In this document: piece by piece, positions 48,716 through 59,613 of the stretch | How positions within the stretch are numbered: the stretch's first letter is position 1 | Layout of the letters: each line of letters starts with the position of its first letter | Assembly: GCF_963675165.1 (NCBI RefSeq) | Contig: NC_087377.1 | Span: 212,501 to 276,500 of the forward strand | Direction: 5' to 3' | Length of the DNA stretch: 64,000 nt | Source: Halichondria panicea | Taxonomy: Eukaryota; Porifera; Demospongiae; Suberitida; Halichondriidae | The notes under the pieces: model-generated | What the model saw: only the letters and a program-made list of their open reading frames with translations | Databases searched by the model: none | What the model was told of the DNA's origin: nothing | Program-made: the position numbers and the translations under genes

Positions 48716-49119
48716 GTAATATACTCTTAGCCATGCGTATTTAAAACAGTACACAAAAAGCGTTGTCGACACGAGTTTAGCCATGCATACATGCATTTAA
48801 TGTGCGCTTTGCTGGCAAGTATGTATCTATTAAGCTGCATGCATGACCTACACACCTCACAGTCAAGAAGGGGCCACCACACTTAGACACACGGAATACC
48901 AGAACATAAACCTTCCACTCTCAACAAACAAAGCAACACCGATACACTCAAAGGCCAGAGAGTGAACAATCGAATGCAACAAGATACACACACACCACAT
49001 GCAACAAGCTACACACAATATGAACATGCAGACGTATAGTTTCAAATTACAAATGACTCCTGCAGCCTGCACTGCTTCCGATGATCCAGCTCTATCTTTC
49101 CATGGCTGGATATTCGCGA

Positions 49120-49262
49120 TGGTTCTGCAACACAGTAAAAGGCCTGCGCTGTTTCTGCAACACAGCCTGGTGAAATGCTCGCGATGTTCTGCAACACAGT
49201 GGAAAGCTTGCGCTGTTTCTGCAACACACTGGATGGTTCGCGATGTTTTTGTAACACGGCTG
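49120..49262. repeat. 30-bp minisatellite
   Basis: Four to five units of about 30 bases with gctgtttctgcaacacagtg. Related units at 22,862-22,925 and 58,775-58,925. Confidence 0.85.
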
Positions 49263-50089
49263 CAAAAAAATCAAGTCAATAGCAATCAATAAAACATGAC
49301 CAAATAGACAACTACAATGCTTCAAAAAAGGCTTCCTAGCGTAACATTCCTGCAAACATGCGAGCTACAAGCAAGCAAAGAAACTCACCTCTTCCAGCAA
49401 CACACTTCGCTTCTTCTTCAACGAGCATGCTGACTATAAAAGGGGCGTGCCCTGGGCACTCGAGGCGGAAATGATTAAATATGGCCGCGTGCGGTAAACT
49501 CTCTGGCCTCTTTTGCTTCACTGCTCGCTTCATGCACACATGGTTTTACTTTGATACGCCCCTTATACCTAGCCTCCTTCGCAGCCTCTCCTTTTTCTGT
49601 TCTTTGTCACAGAAGAGAAATATTGGAGAACAAAGAAAGAAAGAAGGAAGCAACTAAGAAAAAGGAGAGCTGCCTTGCTAAGTCGCGTGATCCCCTACTG
49701 AAGTAGACAAATTTTAACGAGTGTGGGCGAGAGAAAACCTCAATAACTGTCCTCCCACACAGTACTTGGAGCGCATTTACCAGGAACATAATCTGTTATG
49801 AACAGTACAGTGCAGTACAGTGCAGTAGAGTCAGCCTTCGTGAGACCTTTAGTCAGTAGAGGAAGTATGAAAGACTAGAGTAGAGTAGACTATACTGCTG
49901 TAATAATTATATCTACTAATCAAGTGGGTCTGTTCTGAACTCAGGAAAAAAAACTGAGCTAAATTTAGATATTTAGTCTCTTTAGTCTTTACTAGGTAAG
50001 CCCTGTCTACGATGTTGATTCTGGCTTACTATCTACGATGCTAACAGCTTTTATTTAGAGTTTGCAATGCGTAGGCTCTGTCAGGCTCC

Positions 50090-50141
50090 GCCTAGTTGGG
50101 CGGAGTCCAACCAACGCTGGTTGGACTCCGCCCAACTAGGC
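50090..50141. repeat. 24-bp perfect hairpin
   Basis: gcctagttgggcggagtcca ... and its exact reverse complement around the loop acgc. The same ttgggcggagtcc word forms the palindrome inserted at 24,571-24,610, so both belong to one family of tiny foldback insertions. Confidence 0.9.
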
Positions 50142-50204
50142 TCCGCCCAGCTAGTGATTGCCCACGTTCATTTTCACTTGTCTACCACTTGTCTACCGTC
50201 ACCC

Positions 50205-50634
50205 CAGAGGAGGCTGGAACCACTTGACCTTAGCTAATTAAGGTCACTAATTGGATTTATCCAAACCTCTCTTGCAGACTACTTCAAGCCTAGTTTTTAG
50301 TGTCTATCAGTTTAAAACGTTATTTTTTAGGGGGGATCAAATTTTGTTTTCGCCAATTTTGCTCAGAAGCAGAGATACAATCAAAAGTCTTGCTCTTGCA
50401 CTAGCCTCGATATCATGAGCGGCTTGTTCTCGAGGTCACTGCATACTGGCTTTGAGACTTGTATCTCTGTTTCTGAGCAAAATTGGCGAAAATAAAATTT
50501 GACCCCCCCTGAAAAATAAGTTTTTAAACTGATAGACACTAAAAACTAGGCTTGAAGTAGTCTGCAAGAGAAGTTTGGATAAATCCAATTAGTGACCTTA
50601 ATTAGCTAAGGTCAAGTGGTTCCAGCCTCCTCTG
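50205..50634. mobile_element. 430-bp MITE with 9-bp target duplications
   Basis: Inverted repeats of about 185 bases (cagaggaggctggaaccact at the left end, its reverse complement at the right). Both sides carry ccgtcaccc (50,196-50,204 and 50,635-50,643), a 9-bp target-site duplication. Long terminal inverted repeats with 9-bp duplications are typical of Mutator-like elements. No protein. It sits inside the larger foldback at 49,555-50,797. Confidence 0.88.
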
Positions 50635-50919
50635 CCGTCACCCAACTTAGCAAGGCAGGCTCTCTCCTTTTTCTTAGTCTCTTCCTTCTTTCTTTCTTTG
50701 TTCCTCCAATTAGTCCCGTATTTTATCTTATTGAACTATGACAAAGAACAGAAAAAGGAGAGGCTGCAAAGGAGGCTACCTTATACCTGCATGCATGTAG
50801 CACCTTGGCTCACAAGATACTTTGTTCAAAAAAGAGCAAAAAAAAATGGCTGAAAGATGTGACAACTCTCGTTCTCTACCCAAGAAGAAGCGTGCTAGGC
50901 ATGGTTTTTTCGGTACCAA

Positions 50920-53408
50920 ATGGAGTTGAATTTCGATACTGAAGATGTAAAGCAGGCTTTTGTAGCTAGGATAGATAGGGCAAAGCGTTCTCTTGCTGCT
51001 ACAGCTAGAGGCTCATTGCCCTTGGACAGCAGAGAGCTTATTTCTGTCCTGTTGGACAAGTTGGAGCAGGAGCAGGAGCAGGCAGGTGCTGTTCCTGAGA
51101 GAGAAGACCTACAATCTGATAAATCCAAAGTCTTCCCAATGTTGGAGAATTCAGGTTTGTGTGTGTCAATAGCTTTGTATAAAGACGTTACTTCTTGTTT
51201 AGGAATATTTACTAGCAATACTGACGCTAGTGATGAACAGTTGTTCGTGTGTGAACTGAAGACTTTGTTCCGTCTTTTCACTGGCCTATCCCAAGCATGT
51301 GACCAGTGCCAATCTTATTGTCGTAGGCCGACCAATTTTCGCCAGGTATTTCTGATCCAATAGACCCCAATACATGATGTATGCAATATAATATTGTTTT
51401 TCAGAACGGGCATGTTGTCCGATTTGAATTCAAGTGTGGAAAATGTGGAAAGCGACAGTGGTGGGCTAGCTCGCGAACACTCGGTGGACGATACCTTGTC
51501 AATCAAAAGTGAGTATAATTCCATACGTTTTCAAAATTAACTTGGAATCCTATTTATTGCAGGATCGTCCATGCTTTTACTTGTGCTGGAGTTCTCCCAA
51601 GCCAGTACCTTCACTTTAGTAGTCATGCTGGCTTGGGAAAAGTTAGTTCATGGTATATTTCATCAAGTAAGTGTATGTTATAATTGTACTCTTACAAAAC
51701 ACTGTCACGTTACAGTGTACAAGAAAGGTGGATACTTAGACGTCGTGAACGCTTGTGCCAAGGCATCCATGTTGAGAGCGATTGACGAAGTGAAGGCATT
51801 GCCTGGTTACTCGCAGGACGGTGAGGTAATGAATTCTTATGTGCTAGTTTTGTTTTTGTTTTTCAGTAATGACTTTATCAATAGTGGGTAATAACAGATG
51901 CTCGCCACGACTCAACAGCAAATGCTTATAACACGACTGTTCCCTGTCTCTCGGGAAGGTAAACTAATTATTTTCATTATCTACAAGTGTGCTGCTGTCG
52001 TTTATCATATGAAAATTATCTTTTTCTAGTACGAAAAGAATTGTTGGGTGTTCGACTGTTTCCAGGAAAGAACACATCTGTGCTCAGACTCGAGAAGTAG
52101 CGTGTACTAAGATAGTTCTTCCGGAAGTCATAGATAAAGGTATGTTCAAGCATCAACATTATGAGGTTGTGTTTATTTTTTGTGGATATTATGTCTCAGG
52201 TCTCAATATTGTTGAAGTAGCACATGATAATCAGCCAGTAGTCAAGAGATGTCACTGATGATCTCAACCTTACAAACTTGTACGACACATGGCATGGTAA
52301 GTGTGTAGAATCTCAAATCTCAATTATTACCGTGTCCGTGTATTTTCAGGCACTAAGAATGTAGCGAAGAAGATGAAGAAAGTAGCAATTGGGACCAAAA
52401 AGGCTCAAGGAAAGACGTGGTTTCCAGAGTTATCTGACAAATGTAAGCTTTGATTATAAAATTGCTCAGTAACATAAAAATATTTGTCAATAGGTAAAAG
52501 TACGAAAGTTCACTTGTACTACTGCATGTATGAAGAACTGTGAGCAGTCAGCAGACAATCTAAGAAAGAACATTCTGAATATCGTTAAACATTATCAGGT
52601 GAGTGTGTATGATAACAAGTTGTCCGTACTCTGTACACCAATAACATTTATAATCGTGTTCTCAGAACGAGCACTCAGATTGTAACGAAGCGTCACCCTG
52701 TAAGCATCCAGGGTACAAGCCCACGAAGATAAAACTAGAGGATCCTCTTGCAATCGAGTCATTCACGTCAGCACTAAAAGACACCCTTATTTACAAGAAT
52801 GCCGAATCATTGTCGAGTGAGGTTTTTTTCTAATTATATTAAAATTCATATGATGTTGTTTTTACAGTGTCGAGACACATTCTGGGTGGAGTCTTTCAAT
52901 CACCAGCTGCTCACATACATCTCGAAACGTGTACACTTTGGGGAAGCTACATTCAACATGAGAATGAACCTTGCTATTATGGACTGGGTACGTTATGCTG
53001 GCTAATAATATTATATGTGTGACTGTACATTCATTCATTTGTTTACTTCAGAACGAGAATGTACGTAGAGGGTGTACAAGTGAACGACTGGTTCAGGACA
53101 TGAGAAGACCGGATCGTAGGACTCCCGTAAGAGTGCTGAAGGAAAAATCGTTCAACTTTGCCGGAGAATATGGGAGAATTACGAGCAGCAGAGAAAAGTT
53201 GACCTCAGGTACTGCGTAATATATTTTATGTGCAATCTACATAATTTATTTTACATATAATTTTATAATTTTGCTACATATATATATGTGCAGTGAGTTT
53301 GTAGAGGACGTGCAACCTGAGCAATCAGATGAGCCAGTAGATGAAAACGAGGACCTATTAAACGATGGTGTACATGTACTTGACGAAGATCTTTATGAAG
53401 ACATATAA
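50920..53408 (+). pseudogene. WHGTKN/WVESF transposase-like gene, frameshifted
   Basis: About a dozen short exons from MELNFDTEDVKQAF (50,920) to an acidic tail ending DLYEDI at 53,408. Recognisable pieces: CDQCQSYC and CGKCGKRQWW (zinc-ribbon-like), DARHDSTANAYNT, VEVAHDNQPVVKR, LYDTWHGTKNVAKKM, KHPGYKPTKIKLEDPLA, DTFWVESFNHQLLTYISKR and MRMNLAIMDWNENVRRG. This order is that of a transposase-like family widespread in fish, cnidarian and sponge genomes. D, D and E candidates are in DARHD, AHDNQ and WVESF (inference). Lesions: one extra base near 52,250 (between VVKR and VTDDLNL) and an extra four bases near 52,533 (TGCATG-tatg-AAGAAC). The first intron candidate (48 nt at about 51,155) is free of stops. 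Probably inactive unless these are sequencing errors. Confidence 0.7.
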
Positions 53409-53505
53409 AGTAAGTATGTATCCGTGCAAATTTTGACTAGCCAATCAGCATTTTATATTTGCATTTTACATAATTAAACAATAAAGGAAGTAGAAGACTG
53501 GAAGT

Positions 53506-53562
53506 CTGTGTATGGAACTCCATCTGGATTTGGGAATCGTTCACGCACCTCCTGGAAAAGGT
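53506..53562 (+). CDS. Possible small exon, not recognised
   Basis: Open frame VYGTPSGFGNRSRTSWKR ending at gtatat, just after the transposase-like gene. No family recognised. Confidence 0.2.
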
Positions 53563-53631
53563 ATATAGCAATTGATCGTACTTGCACTGTAAAGTGGGCA
53601 TCATTTATAACTTACTCAATAATTATTATTA

Positions 53632-53866
53632 TTGCAGCTCAAGTTGAAATAAAAATGTTTAAGATAATAATTGTTATGGTGGAATTATCTACTAGTGAGT
53701 GAGTGGTCTGATTGTTCTCTCACTTGTTAGATTCGTGAGGGTCAGTTGTTCACTCTGTTGGATGCTGATGATGATCCACCCATTGGACGTCAGATAAAAA
53801 TACAATCGACCTAAGAAACAGTGAGTACTGCCGCGTGCAGAGTGTGACTCTTTCCCTTACCAAACG
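53632..53866. repeat. Module M, third (short) copy
   Basis: Matches 8350-8585 and 24,965-25,212 (gtttaagataataattgtta, gtgagtactgccgcg). Confidence 0.85.
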
Positions 53867-53977
53867 TTTTGTAGTTTGTGCTTTTTGCGCTGTACTTCCC
53901 CTTGCATGTGTGACTGTGTTTTGTAGTTTGTGTGGTTTTTGCGCTGTACTCCCCCCTTGCATGTGTGACTGTGTTTA
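53867..53977. repeat. 53-bp minisatellite, 2 copies
   Basis: Same unit as at 12,649, joined to the satellite through tgtgtttagtcacta as in the other copies. Confidence 0.9.
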
Positions 53978-54544
53978 GTCACTATAGCAATAGTTTTACG
54001 TTCCCATGAGTGGAGGTTCAATTCACTAGCAATAGTTTTGCGTTCCCGTGAGTGGGTTCAATTCACTAGCAATAGTTTTACGTTCCCATGAGTGGGTTCA
54101 ATTCACTAGCAATAGTTTTAAGTTCCCGTGAGTGGGTTCAATTCACTAGCAATAGTTTTAAGTTGCCGTGAGTGGGTTCAATTCACTAGCAATAGTTTTG
54201 CGTTCCCGTGAGTTGGTTCAATTCACTAGCAATAGTTTTACTTTCCCTTGAGTGGGTTCAATTCACTAGCAATAGTTTTACGTTCCCGTGAGTGGGTTCA
54301 ATTAACTAGCAATAGTTTTACGTTCCCTGAGTGGGTTCAATTCACTAGCAATAGTTTTGCGTTCCCGTGAGTGGGTTCAATTCACTAGCAATAGTTTTGC
54401 GTTCCCGTGAGTGGGTTCAATTCACTAGCAATAGTTTTGCGTTCCCGTGAGTGGGTTCAATTCACTAGCAATAGTTTTAAGTTGCCGTGAGTGGGTTCAA
54501 TTCACTAGCAATAGTTTTAAGTTGCCGTGAGTGGGTTCAATTCA
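53978..54544. repeat. 40-bp satellite array 3
   Basis: About 14 units of the 40-bp satellite, mostly of the gtgagtggg type. Confidence 0.95.
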
Positions 54545-55247
54545 GAGTGTGACTCTTTCCCTTACCAAACGTTTTGTAGTTTGTGCTTTTTGCGCTGTAC
54601 TCCCCCTTGCATGTGTGACTGTGTTTTGTAGTTTGTGCTTTTTTATGCGCTGTACTCCTCCCTTGCATGTGTGACTGTGTTTTGTAGTTTGTGCTTTTTG
54701 CGCTGTACTCCCCCCTTGCATGTGTGACTGTGTTTTGTAGTTTGTGCTTTTTACGCTGTACTCCCCCCTTGCATGTGTGACTGTGTTTTGTAGTTTGTGC
54801 TTTTTTATGCGCTGTACTCCCCCCTTGCATGTGTGACTGTGTTTTGTAGTTTGTGCTTTTTGCGCTATACTCCCCCCTAGCATGTGTGACTGTGTTTTGT
54901 AGTTTGTGCTTTTTGCGCTGTACTCCCCCCTTGTATGTGTGACTGTGTTTTGTAGTTTGTGCTATTTGCGCTGTACTCCCCCCTTGCATGTGTGACTGTG
55001 TTTTGTAGTTTGTTCTATTTGCGTTGTACTCCCCCCTTGCATGTGTGACAGTGTTTTGTAGTTTGTGCTTTTTTATGCGCTGTACTCCCCCCTTGCATGT
55101 GTGACTGTGTTTTGTAGTTTGTGCTTTTTTATGCGCTGTACGCCCCCCCCACACTCACACTCACTCACTCACACACACACACACACACACACAGTGTTTT
55201 GTAGTTTGTGCTTTTTTATGCGCTGTACCCCCCCCCCCACACTCACA

Positions 55248-55281
<34 letters not shown>

Positions 55282-55310
55282 GAAGGAGCCGCCCTCACAA
55301 CACCAGCGAT
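54545..55310. repeat. 53-bp minisatellite, large array with CA runs
   Basis: About 12 units of 53-59 bp; some carry an extra ttttat before gcgctgtac. From 55,145 units alternate with C runs and CA microsatellites, ending in the tail cagtgaaggagccgccctca. A minus-strand frame of about 200 codons through it is only repeat periodicity. Confidence 0.93.
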
Positions 55311-56135
55311 ATTTGCGATAGTCATGATGAAGTACGCTAGGGGGTGTGGTCTCAGCTTGTGTGTGGGTGTGTGTGTAACTGTACATTATGCTGTGAAATT
55401 GTCATGTACTATAATTATATAAATACGACCACATTCCCTCATCCCCCATCTCTCTGTAGACACGCTGTTTCTTATAATCATGGACACTGATGGGACAAGT
55501 TGAAGATAATTATTGTCAAGAAAGTAAACACAAGCCCGGCCCGTTACCAAGGAAACATGACAACATTGATCTCGTCATTGAAAATTTTTAGCCTATGCAG
55601 TCATAAAATTAATATTGTTGTATTTTTTAATCTCTACTGCTAAAATTAATTATGACCAAGAGTGCATGCGCTCTTGTTATGACATAATAATAATTATTAC
55701 AATAAAAGTGGTAAAGATCATTAACTATATAAGTAAGTAAGAATTATGTGTATTTTATAAACCTTACAGTCTCCATGAGAACCCGTGTCCTCTCACGAGA
55801 TCTGATCTACTAGCCACACCCTTAACCACTAGGCCACACCCATTCTTCACCAATCTGTGTATTATCAGGAGCTCATAAATAAGTTTAATTTTGATGACGG
55901 CTCTCTTCTGATGCTACACAGTTACAATACATTTATCATTGATAACATAGCTGGCATGTGCAATTGTGTGGACAGACATTGACTCAACAAAGCATTCACA
56001 TCAGGTATAATTATGGTGGATAGAGTGCTAGTAGTCACCACACAAACACTAGCTAGTATAATTGATAAAGAACAAAAATTAATAATTAAAAAATTAATAC
56101 CAGCAGTCACAGTTTATAATGGCTAGAGGACATTG
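55310..56135. other. Spacer with a SINE-like fragment
   Basis: AT-rich, no exon seen apart from the tRNA-like piece at 55,775-55,850. Confidence 0.4.
55775..55850 (-). repeat. tRNA-like SINE fragment
   Basis: The minus strand reads gggtgtggcctagtggttaa, which resembles a tRNA 5' end with an A box (tggcctagtggttaagg). About 45 bases on comes gacacgggttctcatgg in B-box position, though it departs from GGTTCGANTCC. No convincing full cloverleaf, so a tRNA-derived SINE head is more likely than a working tRNA. Confidence 0.4.
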
Positions 56136-56321
56136 TCAGGTTAGAGTCACTTGCAATCTTCCCTTGAGGTCCTCAGCAATGTCAGCTCTACTGATTACGG
56201 GAAACTCTAGAGCTGTCAACAAGTCCTCCAGTTGTGGACCACCTTGCAACCACTCTACGAGCATGTGTGTGAAACACTTGGTGACACTGTTGGGTCTTCT
56301 GGCATTCTCCTCAGCTATCAC
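56136..56321 (-). CDS. Death-domain exon (second half of the domain)
   Basis: After an acceptor (cactgcag) the frame gives CFTHMLVEWLQGGPQLEDLL, then ALEFPVISRADIAEDL, and a stop after LQVTLT. This is the helix 4-6 half of a Death domain and matches the layout of the exons at 59,614 and 60,568 (W then DL/LI, ALxxPxISRxDIA). Death domains assemble signalling complexes by Death-Death contacts. The exon for the first half was not found; an R copy lies where it would be expected, at 56,697-59,215. Last exon of a separate or broken gene. Confidence 0.6.
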   Translation of the reverse strand: MIAEENARRPNSVTKCFTHMLVEWLQGGPQLEDLLTALEFPVISRADIAEDLKGRLQVTLT

Positions 56322-56696
56322 CTGCAGTGTACATTGTTATTATAATGACATCATTCTGCACTATCCAAGTTCTACGGTATATCAGCTGAAATTATGAATC
56401 ATGTCAAGTTAATGAATTCAGTGGCCAACCAATTGCTACTAACATGCAACACAGCCACCCACACAACTAAAGAAATAAAACTACTAACAGGGTTTCATAC
56501 AGAGGGGGGTCCTGGAATATCCCCCCCCTAGAAATCTGAATATTAATGATGTCATAATAAAAATGTATGACTTTTCTCCAAATGTCTACAATATCTCATT
56601 AGACTAGTGAAATTAATTTTATGCACACAAAAAACCATGCACCTCAGATAACCATTCCTCAACAATTGTTCCGGGGAAGGACCCCAGACCCCCCTC

Positions 56697-59215
56697 TAGA
56701 CCAAGGAACAAGTACAGCAGCCATTCAGTGTTAGGTATAGTGCCAGACCATCAAACTATCCTCAATATATACACAACCATCAACCTACACAGAGAGCATG
56801 AGAGACTTGCCACACAACATAGCTAGCTACTCATCTGTATGTATGCTGTTACAGTGGCTCCTCCACACACACAATCAACCTACACAGAGAGCATGAGAGA
56901 CACTGTACACAATGGAACTACTTATCTTTTGCTGTGAAGAGACATCGACCTACACACCATAGAAGCCAGCCATACTTATCTTTGATGTCTCCATAGCTGC
57001 ACACAAAACAATCAAGAGACACTATAAATGATAGTAGTGGGCGGTGAGATCTGAGCCTCTCCCCCACATCTCCAGTCAAGCCCCACCCCCTTCAGTACCT
57101 GCAATACATTATACAGTGATGAGGTTAGTAATCCTCCCTGGGTCCCAGAGCAGCATGGCTTGTCTGTACCTGGGGGAGAGAGGAGACAAAAGCAGTGAGA
57201 GAATGGAACACTAGTATATACAGTAGCTAGTATAGGAGGAGCTGTGTGTGTGTGCATTGTGGCTGCAAGAGAACAAGCAAATGCATGGTTACATTGAGAG
57301 CAGCAGTTCAAACAAAACCATCCACTCCACACAATACAATACCAGCCAATCACCACCACAGCTGACAACCATCAGCCTAGTATTATCAATACACACACAA
57401 TACATAATTATAACACCAGACAACAAAATTACACCCATAGCTGTTTGTGCTGTGCAGAGAAGAGATGAGAAATTCCCACAACAACAAATCAATTCAACAG
57501 CGAAGACCACCAATTAATTCAGATTATTATTATCATCATAATACCAGACCAGGAGTGAATGCACTCCTGACCAGACAAATCATTATAATCAAATCACACA
57601 TCATCACCAAACCAGACTGTGCAACAAAATTTCCCACCCCACAACAACCAATCAAATCAACCACAGGAGGACCACCACCAGTAGTCCAGTAGTTTCCTTG
57701 CCCAAGGGACTAATACAATAAGGGCATAATAAACTAAAGGGATACTGTGACTGTGAGTACCATTAACTGAGCACAGAGGTAATCAACCAGAATGTGTGGG
57801 ATCAGTGGTTCAACAACAGTAGACTCACAGAGACAACACCTCCTTGCTCTTGAAGCCCTTCTCGACTCCAGTTGCAACAAGCCTGGCACGCAAGGCTTGC
57901 ACAAGTGCTCAAGACTACTCTTCACTAATCCAGTCAAAGGCTACAGTTCCCTTGGCACACCTAGGGTTTAGTTAAAGCCTGAACTTACCAATTCCATGTG
58001 CAGTAGGCACAGAGTTAAGATCCTAAAAAAGCCGTCATAACAGATTAGTATAAGCCAAGAAGCAGCAGTTGTCTAACTATAATTATTATAGCTATCTATT
58101 CTAATGATCCTATAGCTAACTAACTATTGGAACTGATAACGAGATCTTAACACTCCCAATTATGGCAGGATCCTGTGCTGCTTTCCTTTAGGCAGGTACT
58201 AACAGCAGACTGCTCCCTCAATAGACTGGAACGCCATGAGTAATCCATCATTGCACCCCAAAGGCTGGTTCGACAACGGTTTCAAGAACAAGAAGATGCT
58301 GTCCTGCGACCCAGCTGTTAAAGAACCTTCCACACACATTCTGATTGATTACTTGAGTGCTACAGACACCATCCCTCCTCCCCCAACCACCAAAGGGTTC
58401 AAGGCCATGCAGGTAATAGACTCTTAGCCATGCGTATTAAAAACAGTATACAAAAAGCGTTGTCGACACGAGTTTAGCCATGCATACATGCATTTAACAG
58501 GCGCTTTGCTGGCAAGTATGTATCTATTAAGCTGCATGACCTACACACCTCACAGTCAAGAAGGGGCCACCACACTTAGACACAAGGAATACCAGAACTT
58601 CCACTCTCAACAAACAAAGCAACACCAATACACTCAAAGGCCAGAGAGTGAACAATCCAATCAATAGCTGGGACAAGATACACACAAGATGAACATGCGG
58701 ACGTACGGTTTCAACTTACAAATGACTCTTGCAGCCTGCACTGCTTCTAATCTATCTTTCCATGGCTGGATAATGCTCGCGCTGTTTCTGCAACACAGTA
58801 GAAGGCTCGCGCTGTTTCTGCAACACAGTGGAAGGCTCGCAATGTTCTGCAACACAGTGGAAAGCTCGCGCTGTTTCTGCAACAGTGGAAAGCTCGCGAT
58901 GTTTTTGTAACACAGCGGAAGGCTGAAAAAAAATCAAGTCAATACCAATCAATAAAACATGACTAAATAGACAACTACAATGCTCTTCCTAGCCTAACAT
59001 TCCTGCAAACATGCGAGCAAGCAAAAAAACTCACCTCTTCCAGCAAGACACTGAGCTTCTTCTTCAAACGGGTCAGGTGGCATATCGGCACCTGATCCCT
59101 TCAAACTTCAAAGGAACTGAGCTTCTAGAACTGGATCTGAGAATATTTCAGGCCATTGACGTCAGAGTCTCCAAGGAGATGCCATGGAGACAACATGGAG
59201 GACCGCAGGAGTACT
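56697..59215. repeat. Repeat R, full uninterrupted copy
   Basis: Contains in order the 93-bp units (56,760-56,920), the ctgggtcccagagcagcatgg segment, the uninterrupted site at 57,641, the exon-like frame at 58,236, 30-bp units at 58,775-58,925 and the MPPDPFEEE start (minus, about 59,037-59,085). Serves as the empty-site reference for the 12.65-kb block. Confidence 0.85.
58236..58411 (+). CDS. Possible first exon in repeat R, second copy
   Basis: Paralogue of 48,533-48,715 (MSNPSLHPKGWFDNGFKN), open to the same gtaata donor context. Not recognised; see that entry. Confidence 0.3.
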
Positions 59216-59613
59216 AGCTACAAGGTGTTGCAAGTATATATTGTGGGTACATTGCGAAATCTGTCCCAGTGAATACTCATACGCATGCGCAGTGTGCCCC
59301 TTCATGAAATTCAACAGCTAGAGACCAGCCCCTCCCCTTTTATCCATCATTGTGCAGAAGCTTGACGACCTTTTCAGCTAGCTATCATGCATGCTGCCAT
59401 TAATGTACAAAATCAACCTGAACATATAACTACTTAGAAACTGCCATGGCAAATGCTTTCATATAATTATAACGCATGATGGACTGGATTATTATTATTC
59501 AAAAATCTTAGCAAGAGTGGGAACCAGCAAAACAAAGCATAAAAATAAATTAGCTGTTTCTGATCAATAAAAGATGTACGAGTCACTATCATGATATGCA
59601 GTCAGTGGAGCTG
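59216..59613. other. Spacer downstream of the COR/Death gene
   Basis: No exon or known repeat seen. Contains catacgcatgcgcagtgtgcc and AT-rich sequence. The 3' end of the minus-strand gene should lie here. Confidence 0.4.

Larger units (their letters stand above)
47964..49430. repeat. Repeat R, right half of the split copy
   Basis: Starts caatcaaatcaaccacag and follows 57,645-59,060 closely. It ends within cttcttcttcaa, where the full copy goes on acgggtcagg. It contains the exon-like frame at 48,533 and 30-bp tandem units at 49,120-49,262. Confidence 0.85.
49555..50797. repeat. Outer inverted repeat, about 1.24 kb foldback
   Basis: Left arm 49,560-49,690 (gcctctcctttttctgttct ... gccttgctaagt) is the reverse complement of 50,645-50,795 (acttagcaaggc ... 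agaacagaaaaaggagaggc), apart from small changes including about 25 bases present in only one arm. The interior holds other insertions listed separately. Origin unknown; may be a foldback transposon. Confidence 0.8.

Noticed and set aside
54537-55154. 205-codon minus frame as a gene
   Set aside because: It is the 53-bp minisatellite read through; the frame rotates each unit and no start context or non-repeat part exists.
55775-55850. Functional tRNA gene
   Set aside because: The A-box-like part is good, but the B box is poor and the stems do not pair convincingly; kept only as a SINE-like fragment.
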